From Flavobacteriales bacterium (lineage in GTDB: Bacteria; Bacteroidota; Bacteroidia; Flavobacteriales_G; NORP312): a DNA stretch of 36,807 bases. This document shows, in pieces, positions 10,090-19,103 of the stretch. The notes under the pieces were generated by a model. The model did no database searches. It had not been told where the DNA came from and was given only the letters and a program-made list of their open reading frames with translations. Every line of letters starts with the position of its first letter. Position 1 is the stretch's first letter. The position numbers and the translations under genes were made by a program. Location: the NCBI GenBank assembly GCA_018669945.1, contig JABHTA010000195.1:1-36807 (forward strand), read 5' to 3'.

Positions 10090-11061
10090 CTAAAACATCG
10101 TTTCAATTACATGCGAGAACATCTCCTTTATTGAGATTCCTGCTTGTTCTGCCTGCTGCGGCAATAGACTGGCTGCTGTTAAGCCTGGAATTGTATTCAC
10201 TTCAATAACAAATAATTTTTTGTCAGAAACCATGTAATCGATACGAATCATGCCTTTGCACTTTAGTGTTTCGTATATAAACTCGGAAAGGGTAAGACAA
10301 TTTTGGTAGGTTTTGTTATCAATTCTTGCCGGAGTAATTTCCTGTGTTTTGTGGTCGTTGTATTTCGCTTCAAAATCGAAGAATTCATTTTCGCAAACTA
10401 TTTCAGTAATCGCTAAAGCTTTTGGTTTATTGTTTTTGGAGAGAACACCACAAGTAATTTCTGTTCCTTCTATAAATGTTTCTATAATAATTTCAGAATC
10501 TTCGTTAAAAGCTTTTTGAATAGCACCTGATAAATGCTCTGGTGTATTTACTTTTGAAATACCAATACTAGATCCGCCATTATTAGGTTTAACAAAGCAG
10601 GGCGTGCCAATTTTGTCAAGAATCGATTCCATATCAACAGGGTTATCGCGATAAGATAATATTGATTTTGCAACATTAATATCATAAGTACTGAGTAACC
10701 GATTGCAAATGGCTTTGTTAAAAGTCAATGAAGAAGTGGTTGCCCCGCAGCTGGTATAAGGCATATCAATCATATCGAAATAGCCTTGTATTTTTCCATC
10801 TTCACCAGGTGTACCGTGGAGAATAACAAATACTCCATCGAACGAGATTTTTTTACCATTTTGTTGAATAGAAAAATCGTTTTTGTCAATTGCATATTCA
10901 GTAGCTTCTTGTTTTACATACCATCTGTCTTTAAGGATTAAGGCTTTATAAGGTTCGTATTTGGTTTTATCAATATGCTTCAATACGGTTTCAGCACTTT
11001 TAAGTGAAATTTTGGCTTCGCCTGAAAACCCTCCTGTTACCACTGCAATGTTTTTTTTCAT
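10090..11061 (-). CDS. ddl: D-alanine--D-alanine ligase
   Basis: A 323-aa ATP-grasp enzyme that joins two D-Ala for peptidoglycan precursors in the cytoplasm. Visible motifs: VTGGFSGEAKISLKSAE at the N-terminus, the HGTPGEDGKIQGYFDMIDMPYTS segment, CFVKPNNGGSSIGISKV (ATP and substrate loop), IIIETFIEGTEITCGVL, and IEVNTIPGLTAASLLPQQAE at the C-terminus with the metal-binding Glu and Asn. The length is typical for the family. It is divergent from the PASTA gene, a neighbourhood I know from other Bacteroidota. The 149-bp divergent region contains only imperfect promoter-like elements. Confidence 0.97.
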   Translation of the reverse strand: MKKNIAVVTGGFSGEAKISLKSAETVLKHIDKTKYEPYKALILKDRWYVKQEATEYAIDKNDFSIQQNGKKISFDGVFVILHGTPGEDGKIQGYFDMIDMPYTSCGATTSSLTFNKAICNRLLSTYDINVAKSILSYRDNPVDMESILDKIGTPCFVKPNNGGSSIGISKVNTPEHLSGAIQKAFNEDSEIIIETFIEGTEITCGVLSKNNKPKALAITEIVCENEFFDFEAKYNDHKTQEITPARIDNKTYQNCLTLSEFIYETLKCKGMIRIDYMVSDKKLFVIEVNTIPGLTAASLLPQQAEQAGISIKEMFSHVIETMF

Positions 11062-11210
11062 GTATGGTTCTATCTAATCTGTAAAGATACTTATATCGAG
11101 GGGAGGGTTTCGATAATGGGTAGACCAATTAATCAACATTTTGTCGTTAATTGTAATCGATACATAATTTTTCTATTTATTTGCGTTATTAGGGATTACA
11201 ATGGTCAAAC

Positions 11211-12044
11211 ATGATTGATTTTATCAAGTTTTTATTTAGTAAGAGGTTTATTGGTCACTTAATCATAGCAGGGTTAATTACAGGTAGCGGTTTATGGGGC
11301 GTTTTTAAGTATTTAGATTCTTATACGCTTCATGGAGAGTCGATTACCGTCCCTGACTTTAGTGGAAAAAAGATAGCCGAAATTGAAGTATTTGCTTCAG
11401 AATACAATTTAGGTTATAAAATTATCGACTCCGTTTATAAGCCAAACGCACCAAAAGGTGCTGTACTAGAGCAAAACCCAAAACCTGATTCTCAGGTAAA
11501 AAAAGATCGAAAAATTTATTTAACAGTATCTAGAATATTACCACCATTAATTGAGCTACCCGAATTAAAAGATGTTACCTCTCGAATTGCATATGGAATA
11601 ATAGAATCGAAGGGGTTAAGGATTGGCAATGTGATTCCTGAGCCAAGTACCTGCACCGATTGTGTAATTCGTTTGGAGATTAAAGGTAAAGAAGTAATTG
11701 GAAAAATAAAGGTTGCTAAAAATACTAAAATAGATATTGTTGTTGGTATTGGAGAGTCTGATGTTATGGTTTCCATTCCTCCATTACTTGGGTTAACAGA
11801 AGAAGTTGCCAAGTTGTTGATGAGAGAGAAAAGTCTTTCTTTTGGAGTAAATCAGTGTGATTTATGCGCTACAGCTAAGGACTCAGCTAACGCTAGAATT
11901 TTTCGGCAATTTCCCGAATATAACTCTAGTGCGGCAATAAATTTAGGAGGAAGTATCGATGTTTGGAGAACAGCAGACTCTACTAAATGGGCATCGGTTA
12001 TTATCGTTAATGATTCATTAGCAACGGATACAATTACCAAATAG
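11211..12044 (+). CDS. PASTA-domain membrane-anchored protein
   Basis: A 277-aa protein with a short cytoplasmic start, one hydrophobic segment at about residues 12-33 (FIGHLIIAGLITGSGLWGVF), then three PASTA-like repeats (VPDFSGKKIAEIEVFASEYNLGYKI...GAVLEQNPKPDSQVKKDRKIYLTVS; LPELKDVTSRIAYGIIESKGLRIG; IPPLLGLTEEVAKLLMREKSLSFG). PASTA domains bind muropeptides in Gram-positive kinases; here there is no kinase domain, so a periplasmic peptidoglycan-sensing or scaffold role is only inferred. It lies next to ddl and before rluD, as in related genomes. The stop is TAG at 12042-12044, and the frame continues directly into the next ORF. Confidence 0.88.
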   Translation: MIDFIKFLFSKRFIGHLIIAGLITGSGLWGVFKYLDSYTLHGESITVPDFSGKKIAEIEVFASEYNLGYKIIDSVYKPNAPKGAVLEQNPKPDSQVKKDRKIYLTVSRILPPLIELPELKDVTSRIAYGIIESKGLRIGNVIPEPSTCTDCVIRLEIKGKEVIGKIKVAKNTKIDIVVGIGESDVMVSIPPLLGLTEEVAKLLMREKSLSFGVNQCDLCATAKDSANARIFRQFPEYNSSAAINLGGSIDVWRTADSTKWASVIIVNDSLATDTITK

Positions 12045-14252
12045 TTGAGGTATATAAGTTTAGTTATACTCGTTATTTCATGTTTGCCTGTTATGGGGCA
12101 GGAGGAGTTGCATTATCTGAGAACTAATTCGAGTATTCAAAAAGAGGTAAAGCCACTTCAAAAAAGGTATGAGGGGATAGATATTACCTACCTAATAGAC
12201 ACCTTAGAACTTCCTTTTTTAGATGATTTTTCTTCTGTTAAGCTTCATAGGTATGGAAATACTGGTAAACTAAGCTTCGTAGATACAACCTATGCGAAGT
12301 ATAGATTAAATGGAGCAATTTTCGATACGGTCATGTTAAGTTTTGATACAACCTACTCTTTTTATTATAGTGTTATTATGGGCTCTATAGATACTTTGCC
12401 CAACCAAGCCTTGACTATTGAGGAATTCAATCCAGACAGTACAAACTCTTGGGTAATAGGTACTTATTGGGATAACAATAATTATTATTTTTCAAATGGA
12501 ATGATTGTCGATACGGTACAACTGATTCAAGACACTATTTTTGTTAATGCAATAGAACCAGTTTATGTAGCGTACGATAGCACATCTCTTTGGATAGACA
12601 ACGATGTATTTATTAATAATACATTTCATATTGGCGCTCCGACTATTGGTGTTGCAACCTTTGATGGTATTGACTCATTGGGCCATGCGTATGATATGAC
12701 ACAAGATAATAGTTATGGAATAGGAGATTATCTTACCTCGAAACCCATTAATTTGGAGGGTAAAACAGATGTTGTACTTAGTTTTTATTATCAACAGCAA
12801 GGATTAGGTAATCAACCAGAAGAGGAGGATTCGTTAGTGCTAGAATTTTATATAGCAGATTCTGCGAGGTGGGTTCACGCTTGGACTGGAATATCAGATT
12901 CTGCGGCTATTGTTAACGGAACAGTTCCTGAGTTTCAATTCGTTTCACTTTCATTGTCGGGTGACAGGTTAGCGAAGGGATTTAAATTTAGATTTAAAAA
13001 TTATGGAACTTTATCTGGGAGTCTAGATCAATGGAATATTGATTACGTTTACTTGAATGATAATAGAACTGCGGGGGTAGAAACCAGTTCAGATTTGGGA
13101 TTTAAAAGTATTGATGTTGGTTTGCTAAATATATATAGTTCCATGCCGTGGCAACAATATTTGGCTGCCCCTGCTGCTTATACCAAAGCTTCATTTGATT
13201 TTGTAGTTACAAATCGAAGCGCAATAGATTTATCAGGGGAAAACACGTATCAAATAATTGATTTGAAAGATGATAACGAGATATTTAGTTCAACAGTATC
13301 GTTAGGGTTTTTTCCAAATTTCACCCCAGAAACGACTAAAGCAGTAAACTTTGCGGTTAATTCAAGTCCTTATAGTTTTACTTTTCCAAGTGATAATGAT
13401 AATAAAAGAGAATTCGAAATAGTTTATGCAACTCATTCGAACACAATTTTTGGTCAAGAGCAAAACTTTAATAACGACACAGTAAGGCACCGACAATTAT
13501 TTAGTTCCTACTATTCTTATGATGATGGCAGTCCTGAGCGGGCATATACAATAATAGGAGCAGGGTCACAATTAGCATATGGTTTTGAATTAGAGGAAGC
13601 AGATACCATTCAGTCATTGTTAATACATTTTCCTGAAATGTTCGCGCTATCAGATAACTCCATAAAAGTTATGATTTGGAATGAGGTAAACGGTAAGCCA
13701 AATGATACTTTGTATGTTGGTTACCCAAGAGATACTATATATGTGGGAGATACTTTGCCTGTTCGTTTTATGCGTTTTTACATTGATAGAGAAACCATTA
13801 TTCCAGCAGGTAAGTTTTTTATTGGATATGAGCAAAGCCTAAATGATAAACTCTACATAGGGTTTGATATGAATAATGAGTCCCAATCCAATCTGTTTTA
13901 TAATGTAGATGGTAACTGGGAGCCAACGACATTTACGGGTAGCTTGATGATGCGGCCAGACTTTGGTAAAGTAGATTTGGGTCAGATATACTCTACCTCG
14001 GTTGAAGAGACAGATGAGTTGTCTGTAGCAAAAATTTATCCTAATCCAGCCAAGCACTCAATTACAATTCGTGGTGCAGAACGCGCCAATATGCAATTGA
14101 TGAACCTGACGGGACAAATTGTTTATTCGGAGAGTAAGCTTAGTAATGAAATCACTATTGATGTTTCTCAATTCGACAGGGGTATTTATTTTGTTCGTTT
14201 AACAACGATTGGTCAAGGTACGGAAGATTACAAATTGATTATTGCTAGATAA
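12045..14252 (+). CDS. Secreted protein with T9SS type A C-terminal sorting domain
   Basis: A 735-aa exported protein. The start is a TTG placed immediately after the TAG of the PASTA gene and in the same frame. It is the only start that keeps the signal peptide (RYISLVILVISCLPVMGQE), since the next Met is residue 17. The body contains Asp/Thr-rich repeats and jellyroll-like segments (DVVLSFYYQQQGLGNQPEEEDSLVLEFY, WNIDYVYLNDN). The last about 75 residues are a classic T9SS type A sorting domain: KIYPNPAKHSITI, MQLMNLTGQIVY, IDVSQFDRGIYFVRL. It should cross the outer membrane through T9SS and be attached or released at the surface. No enzymatic domain is recognised. Its TAA overlaps the ATG of rluD by one base. 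Confidence 0.87.
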   Translation: MRYISLVILVISCLPVMGQEELHYLRTNSSIQKEVKPLQKRYEGIDITYLIDTLELPFLDDFSSVKLHRYGNTGKLSFVDTTYAKYRLNGAIFDTVMLSFDTTYSFYYSVIMGSIDTLPNQALTIEEFNPDSTNSWVIGTYWDNNNYYFSNGMIVDTVQLIQDTIFVNAIEPVYVAYDSTSLWIDNDVFINNTFHIGAPTIGVATFDGIDSLGHAYDMTQDNSYGIGDYLTSKPINLEGKTDVVLSFYYQQQGLGNQPEEEDSLVLEFYIADSARWVHAWTGISDSAAIVNGTVPEFQFVSLSLSGDRLAKGFKFRFKNYGTLSGSLDQWNIDYVYLNDNRTAGVETSSDLGFKSIDVGLLNIYSSMPWQQYLAAPAAYTKASFDFVVTNRSAIDLSGENTYQIIDLKDDNEIFSSTVSLGFFPNFTPETTKAVNFAVNSSPYSFTFPSDNDNKREFEIVYATHSNTIFGQEQNFNNDTVRHRQLFSSYYSYDDGSPERAYTIIGAGSQLAYGFELEEADTIQSLLIHFPEMFALSDNSIKVMIWNEVNGKPNDTLYVGYPRDTIYVGDTLPVRFMRFYIDRETIIPAGKFFIGYEQSLNDKLYIGFDMNNESQSNLFYNVDGNWEPTTFTGSLMMRPDFGKVDLGQIYSTSVEETDELSVAKIYPNPAKHSITIRGAERANMQLMNLTGQIVYSESKLSNEITIDVSQFDRGIYFVRLTTIGQGTEDYKLIIAR

Positions 14253-15283
14253 TGAATGACGAACTGGACGATGTTGAAGAAGGGGAAGAGGAACTTGAGA
14301 TAATCAACATTAAAGGAGATCCAAATCAGAAATTGTTGCGCCTCGATAAATTCTTGATTGACCGTATTCCAAACACGACTCGAAGTAAGATTCAAGCAGG
14401 AATTAAAGATGGTTTTGTTTCTGTAAATGGAGAGGTGGTTAAGGCAAATTACAAAGTTCGACCAGACGATGAGATAGAACTAAAAATGCCCCCAAAACGG
14501 ATTATTGAAATTAATCCCGAGGACATTCCAATCAACGTTATTTACGAAGACGATCAGATGTTAATGGTTAATAAATATGCTGGCATGGTCGTGCATCCGG
14601 GGCACGGGAACTTTACCGGAACATTGGTAAATGCGCTCATGTTTCATTTCAAGAATTTACCACAACGGGGCAATTTTAATGACCGACCAGGTATTGTTCA
14701 TCGTTTAGATAAGTTTACTACTGGAATTATGGTAGTTGCTAAAACAGAAGAAGCAATTACGCATTTATCAAAACAATTCTCTAGCAGAACATCGGATAGA
14801 AGATACTGGGCACTGGTTTGGGGAGATATTGAGGTAAATGATGGCAGAATAGAAGGTCATATAGGTAGAAGTTTGAAAAATCGAAAGGTGATGCAAGTGT
14901 TTCCAGAAGGAGATTTTGGTAAAGAAGCGGCTACCAATTTTAAAGTTTTAAAACGGTTTGGCTATGTAACACTAGTTGAGTGTAAACTAGAAACGGGCAG
15001 AACTCATCAAATTAGGGCACATTTTAAATTTATTGGCCACCCACTTTTTAATGACGAATCATACGGTGGGGATAAAATTTTGAAAGGAACAACTTTTACT
15101 AAATACAAACAGTTCGTTCACAACACATTTAAAGAAATTCCGGGGCAGGCACTTCACGCAAAAACACTTGCAGTTGACCACCCTATAACAAATGAGCGAT
15201 TAGAGTTTGATTCGGAATTACCTCAAGGGTTTCAAAATGTATTAGATCGTTGGGATAACTACTTGAACAATAGAAAGGATTAG
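14252..15283 (+). CDS. rluD: RluD-family 23S rRNA pseudouridine synthase
   Basis: A 343-aa RluA/RluD-family enzyme. An S4 RNA-binding domain occupies about residues 25-90 (LRLDKFLIDRIPNTTRSKIQAGIKDGFVSVNG), followed by the catalytic domain with GIVHRLDKFTTGIMVVAKT, where the Asp of RLD is the nucleophile, and LETGRTHQIRAHFKFIGHPLFND. The order and length fit the large-subunit pseudouridine synthases (RluD type in this phylum). Exact target positions cannot be read from sequence. The start overlaps the previous stop (TAATG), so it is likely translated with the T9SS cargo gene. Confidence 0.93.
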   Translation: MNDELDDVEEGEEELEIINIKGDPNQKLLRLDKFLIDRIPNTTRSKIQAGIKDGFVSVNGEVVKANYKVRPDDEIELKMPPKRIIEINPEDIPINVIYEDDQMLMVNKYAGMVVHPGHGNFTGTLVNALMFHFKNLPQRGNFNDRPGIVHRLDKFTTGIMVVAKTEEAITHLSKQFSSRTSDRRYWALVWGDIEVNDGRIEGHIGRSLKNRKVMQVFPEGDFGKEAATNFKVLKRFGYVTLVECKLETGRTHQIRAHFKFIGHPLFNDESYGGDKILKGTTFTKYKQFVHNTFKEIPGQALHAKTLAVDHPITNERLEFDSELPQGFQNVLDRWDNYLNNRKD

Positions 15284-15487
15284 AAACGCTTCTTGGCAAT
15301 AGTTGACCTTTACTATGGTAATACAACTATTATAATGAATAATTTACACGTTTTGGTCGCCAGTTACTTTTGGTAAATTTTAATTGATTCCTGTTTCAGA
15401 TTTTGAATACGGATTTGGTGATAATTATCATTTTGTTTATGACAATTCTATGACAAAATAAAACTTAGCAAGATTCATTTTTGCATA

Positions 15488-17821
15488 GTGCGCAACTCGA
15501 CAATATTTATTTTTGTTTTATGGGGCTTTTTTGGCTTTGCTCAAAAGCAAGATATTTATGGTAAAGTGCTTGAAAACTTTACCGAAAAACCTGTGGCAGA
15601 TGTGCATGTTACTCTAGTTCAACATAATCAATCTGTTACTCAGACAACAACAGATAGTTTCGGAAATTTCATTTTTAGTGATGTAGAAATAGGTCAATAT
15701 GAAATTTCATTTTCACATTTATCCTACACACCCTATACTTTACCCAGTATTGAGGTTACGGCAAGTAAACCGACTGTAATTAAGGGTAATCTCGATTTTT
15801 CTTTCATACAAATGAAAGAATTGGAAGTACTTCCAGAAAAAGATAGAGGTATAGCAAATAATAAAATGGCTTTACTTAGTTCTTATTCTATTGATGCAGA
15901 TGACGCAAGAAAGCTGGCAGGTTCGCTCGATGATCCAGCTCGTGTTGCTGGTTTACTGCCAGGCGTAACTTCTTACTCTGGGTTTTCAGCTAATTTTATT
16001 TCTATCCGTGGTAATTCACCCAGAGGGTTTAAATACCAAATGGAAGGTGTTGAACTGCCCAATCCAACTCATTTTTCTCGAATAGGAAGCTCTGGTGGCA
16101 CGTTTACTATTTTCAGCATGCAAGTAATGGGCAAAAGCGATTTTTTTACTGGGGCATTTCCAGCTGAATATGGTAACGCAACAGGAGGAGTTTTAGATGT
16201 AAATTTTAGGGAAGGCTCAACAAAAGAGAGGTCGCATACGTTTAAAATTGGGACTCTAGGTATCGATATAGCCACCGAAGGGCCAATAAATAAAAATAAG
16301 GGCTCGTCTTATATAGTAAACTACAGATATGCCGTTGTAGGGCTGGCTCGTTTGATTGGGTATCCAACCCAGCCAACGTATTCAGATCTATCTTTTAATC
16401 TCAATTTCCCTGTTTCTAAAAAAGGAAACCTCAAAGTGTTTAGCATGGCAGGCATGAGCGATAGGGCAAGAATCGCAATTAGTGATTCCGCTAAATGGGA
16501 GCAAGATTTAGATAGAAACCAGCTTAACTTAGGCAGCAAAATGGCAACGATAGGAACTAACTACAAAACGTTAGTTGGTAATAAGTCGGTTTACAGTGCA
16601 ACCCTATTGGCTGGGGTTGTGAATCAGTTTGACAACAAAGATTATTTGCAAAACAACCTTGTTTTACAAACCAGAGAGATAAACGAGTACAAGTCTGTGC
16701 CAGTCACTTTTGCCACATCTTTTAAGCATAAATTCGGGAAGAGCCACAGTAATAAAACAGGGACATCTCTAAATTATTCAATTCACGATTGGAGGGCCAT
16801 AAAACAGAACCAACTAACTAGTCAGTTAGATACTTTAGTTTTTGGTTCGGGCAGTTCAATTACTTTAAAAGCTTTTACCAATTCCAATTTTACTTTGTCG
16901 GAAAAGTGGATTGTTAACCTAGGCCTTCATAGCATGTATTATAGTGTAAACAATGATTATAAGATTGAACCTAGAGCCGGGATTCAATATCAAATTAATG
17001 AAAAAAATAAGATTTCGATTGCCTACGGAAAGCATAGCCAAGCGGATCATTTCGCCACTTACTTGTATCAACTTAGTGAAGTTGACGGGAGTACAATTTA
17101 TCCAAACAAGGATCTGAAATTGATTACAGCAGACCACTTTATAGGAAGTTTTAAATCGAAGTTGTTCAAGAATCACAGACTAACATTAGAGGCGTATTAC
17201 CAATCACTAAAAGATGTGCCAGTTGAAGTTGGGGGTACGTTTTCTACTATTAACTTAAATGAATTGGATGATATGAGAGAGCTCGAAAATAAAGGAACTG
17301 GGACTAACTATGGAATTGATTTCGGTATAGAACGCTTTGAAGAAAACGGATTATATTATATGATTAACTCGAGTTTTGTGCGATCATTTTATACTGCTGG
17401 AGATGAAATAGTAAGAAGTACGGAATATGATTTAGGTTATACCATTAAATTTCTACTAGGGAAGGAATACGAAGTAGGTAAGAGCGCACATAATTACCTA
17501 GGCTGGAATACCAATTTAGCTCTTATCGGTGGGCAGCCCTATACTCCCATCAACATAGTTGAATCAAGGTTAATTCAGGAAACTGTGCTAAACGAATCCG
17601 TTGCATACTCGGACCGAGACAATCCGCTCGTGTTTCTAGATTTGACAATTACATATAAAACCAATAAAAAGAAACGGAGTGCACTATGGTCGTTGCAACT
17701 TAAAAATATTTTTGCTAATGGGAATGCAATATATCGTGAATACGATTCTGTTTTAGATCAAGAAGTAACAATTCCTTCCTCAAGTTTTTTCCCAAATATT
17801 AGTTATAGACTTGAATTTTAG
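15488..17821 (+). CDS. TonB-dependent outer membrane receptor with carboxypeptidase-like N-terminal domain
   Basis: A 777-aa receptor with a signal peptide (RNSTIFIFVLWGFFGFAQKQ) starting at a GTG. Residues about 21-105 form a carboxypeptidase-regulatory-like beta-sandwich (DIYGKVLENFTEKPVADVHVTL...GNFIFSDVEIGQYEISFSHLSY). The plug follows at about 135-245 (AGLLPGVTSYSGFSANFISIRGNSPRGFKYQMEGVELPNPTHF, AEYGNATGGVLDVNFREG). The rest is a beta-barrel ending in a C-terminal Phe (NISYRLEF). TonB/ExbBD-energised uptake of a large or chelated substrate is expected; no SusD partner follows, so it is not a typical polysaccharide locus. The 204-bp upstream gap contains CATTTTTG seven bases before the start codon, one base off the -7 consensus. 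Confidence 0.92.
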   Translation: MRNSTIFIFVLWGFFGFAQKQDIYGKVLENFTEKPVADVHVTLVQHNQSVTQTTTDSFGNFIFSDVEIGQYEISFSHLSYTPYTLPSIEVTASKPTVIKGNLDFSFIQMKELEVLPEKDRGIANNKMALLSSYSIDADDARKLAGSLDDPARVAGLLPGVTSYSGFSANFISIRGNSPRGFKYQMEGVELPNPTHFSRIGSSGGTFTIFSMQVMGKSDFFTGAFPAEYGNATGGVLDVNFREGSTKERSHTFKIGTLGIDIATEGPINKNKGSSYIVNYRYAVVGLARLIGYPTQPTYSDLSFNLNFPVSKKGNLKVFSMAGMSDRARIAISDSAKWEQDLDRNQLNLGSKMATIGTNYKTLVGNKSVYSATLLAGVVNQFDNKDYLQNNLVLQTREINEYKSVPVTFATSFKHKFGKSHSNKTGTSLNYSIHDWRAIKQNQLTSQLDTLVFGSGSSITLKAFTNSNFTLSEKWIVNLGLHSMYYSVNNDYKIEPRAGIQYQINEKNKISIAYGKHSQADHFATYLYQLSEVDGSTIYPNKDLKLITADHFIGSFKSKLFKNHRLTLEAYYQSLKDVPVEVGGTFSTINLNELDDMRELENKGTGTNYGIDFGIERFEENGLYYMINSSFVRSFYTAGDEIVRSTEYDLGYTIKFLLGKEYEVGKSAHNYLGWNTNLALIGGQPYTPINIVESRLIQETVLNESVAYSDRDNPLVFLDLTITYKTNKKKRSALWSLQLKNIFANGNAIYREYDSVLDQEVTIPSSSFFPNISYRLEF

Positions 17822-17905
17822 TGTTCTATAATTTATCCCGTTCTTCTTGTCATTCTAGCGTGTTGTTATAAAGATCAGAATATTTTTCTTAAATACTATC
17901 TATAT

Positions 17906-18412
17906 TTAAACTACTCTATACTTAAATTCATGCTGAGCTAATTCTTCATTAGCTTTCACAATCTTAGTTTTTAAGTTCTCTTTGTAGGCAATTGTTTTCG
18001 CAAACAAAGCTTCATCGCCTGCAGAAATTATCTGTGCAGCTAGAATACCTGCATTTAAAGAGCCATTAATTCCAACTGTTGCAACGGGTATTCCAGGAGG
18101 CATTTGAACGATTGCCAACAAAGCATCAAGTCCATCCAAGCTAGCTTTAATTGGTACACCAATAACAGGGAGAGGAGTCATGGCAGAAATAACACCTGGC
18201 AAATGAGCGGCCATTCCAGCAGCAGCAATTATTACTTTGATTCCATTGTCAGCAGCGCTTTTTGCAAAAGCCTCCACCTTTTCAGGTGTACGATGCGCTG
18301 AGAGCGCATTAATCTCAAATGGAATTTCCATTTCATCTAAAAATTTAGCTGTCTTCTCCATCACCGGATAATCCGATGTACTTCCCATAATAATGCTAAC
18401 AAGTGGCTTCAT
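17906..18412 (-). CDS. purE: N5-carboxyaminoimidazole ribonucleotide mutase
   Basis: PurE moves the carboxylate of N5-CAIR to give CAIR in purine synthesis. Motifs: VSIIMGSTSDYPVM (phosphate-binding start), SAHRTPEKV with the catalytic His, IIAAAGMAAHLPGVISAMT, PVIGVPIKASLDGLDALLAIVQMPPGIPVATVGI. The track ORF begins at 18454, but its first 11-14 residues overlap a good promoter (18431-18462), and PurE proteins normally begin just before VSIIMGS. I therefore chose MKPLV at 18412; MNIMKPL at 18421 is the close alternative. The gene is divergent from hpt and convergent with the TonB receptor. purK is not seen nearby. Confidence 0.95.
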   Translation of the reverse strand: MKPLVSIIMGSTSDYPVMEKTAKFLDEMEIPFEINALSAHRTPEKVEAFAKSAADNGIKVIIAAAGMAAHLPGVISAMTPLPVIGVPIKASLDGLDALLAIVQMPPGIPVATVGINGSLNAGILAAQIISAGDEALFAKTIAYKENLKTKIVKANEELAQHEFKYRVV

Positions 18413-18430
18413 AATATTCATTTTTTGGTG

Positions 18431-18462
18431 CAAAAATAAACGCAAGAAATTCATTCCGCAAA
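18431..18462 (-). promoter_or_regulatory. Promoter for purE (TTTG-N20-TATTTTTG)
   Basis: On the minus strand TTTG (18459-18462) is followed after 20 bp by TATTTTTG (18431-18438), matching both boxes of the Bacteroidota housekeeping promoter. Transcription should begin a few bases before the ATG at 18421 or 18412, giving a very short leader and ruling against the 18454 start. Confidence 0.6.
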
Positions 18463-18537
18463 TTTAATTCTCGACTTTTTGTAAAACACTATGCCCTGTT
18501 GGTAGGTTATTAGTAAATTCGCGCAAAGGCCGAAAAA

Positions 18538-19071
18538 ATGGATAAAGTGCAGATTAAGGATAAAAGTTTTAGAAAACATATTTTCTGCGATGCCATTCAC
18601 GAGAAGGTACTGAAAGTGGCAGATAGAATTAATGAAGACTATAAGAAGAAAAATCCAGTATTCGTTGTTGTTCTTAATGGCGCTTTTATGTTCGCTTCCG
18701 ATTTGCTGAAAAAGGTAAATGTTGCATGTGAAATTGCTTTTGTTAAAGTGGCTTCGTATGAAGGGACTAAATCAACAGGAAGTGTAAAATCTCTAATAGG
18801 ATTAAACCATAACATTAACAATCGAGAGGTGGTTATTATTGAAGATATAGTGGACACTGGCGAGACCATAGTAGCACTTTTGGATCAATTAAGTCGGCAA
18901 AGTCCTTCACAGATTAAAATCGCAACGCTATTATTTAAGCCAAAAGCATATACTAAAGATGCCCCAATAGACTATGTGGCTATGGAAGTTGGTAATGAGT
19001 TTTTAGTAGGATATGGGCTCGACTATGACGGATTTGGGAGGAATCTTGAAGATATTTATATAGTAGATTAA
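18538..19071 (+). CDS. hpt: Hypoxanthine phosphoribosyltransferase
   Basis: A 177-aa purine salvage enzyme that makes IMP (and probably GMP) from the free base and PRPP. It shows VVLNGAFMFASDLLKKV (PPi loop), KVASYEGTKSTGSVKSL (flexible loop), the PRPP signature VVIIEDIVDTGETI, and VGNEFLVGYGLDYDGFGRNL near the C-terminus, all typical of the Hpt family at the usual length. It heads the hpt-adk-obgE group seen in many Bacteroidota. It is divergent from purE, so purine synthesis and salvage genes share one 120-bp control region. Confidence 0.96.
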   Translation: MDKVQIKDKSFRKHIFCDAIHEKVLKVADRINEDYKKKNPVFVVVLNGAFMFASDLLKKVNVACEIAFVKVASYEGTKSTGSVKSLIGLNHNINNREVVIIEDIVDTGETIVALLDQLSRQSPSQIKIATLLFKPKAYTKDAPIDYVAMEVGNEFLVGYGLDYDGFGRNLEDIYIVD

Positions 19072-19103
19072 TAAGCAAAACTCAATTACATAAATCGATA
19101 ACT

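Noticed and set aside
11062-11210. Promoters in the ddl/PASTA divergent gap
   Set aside because: Only one-mismatch versions of TAnnTTTG (TATCTTTA, TAATTTTT) are present, which are expected often in AT-rich DNA.
17822-17905. Terminator or small RNA between the TonB receptor and purE
   Set aside because: I found no stem with a T run and no conserved RNA motif in these 84 bases.
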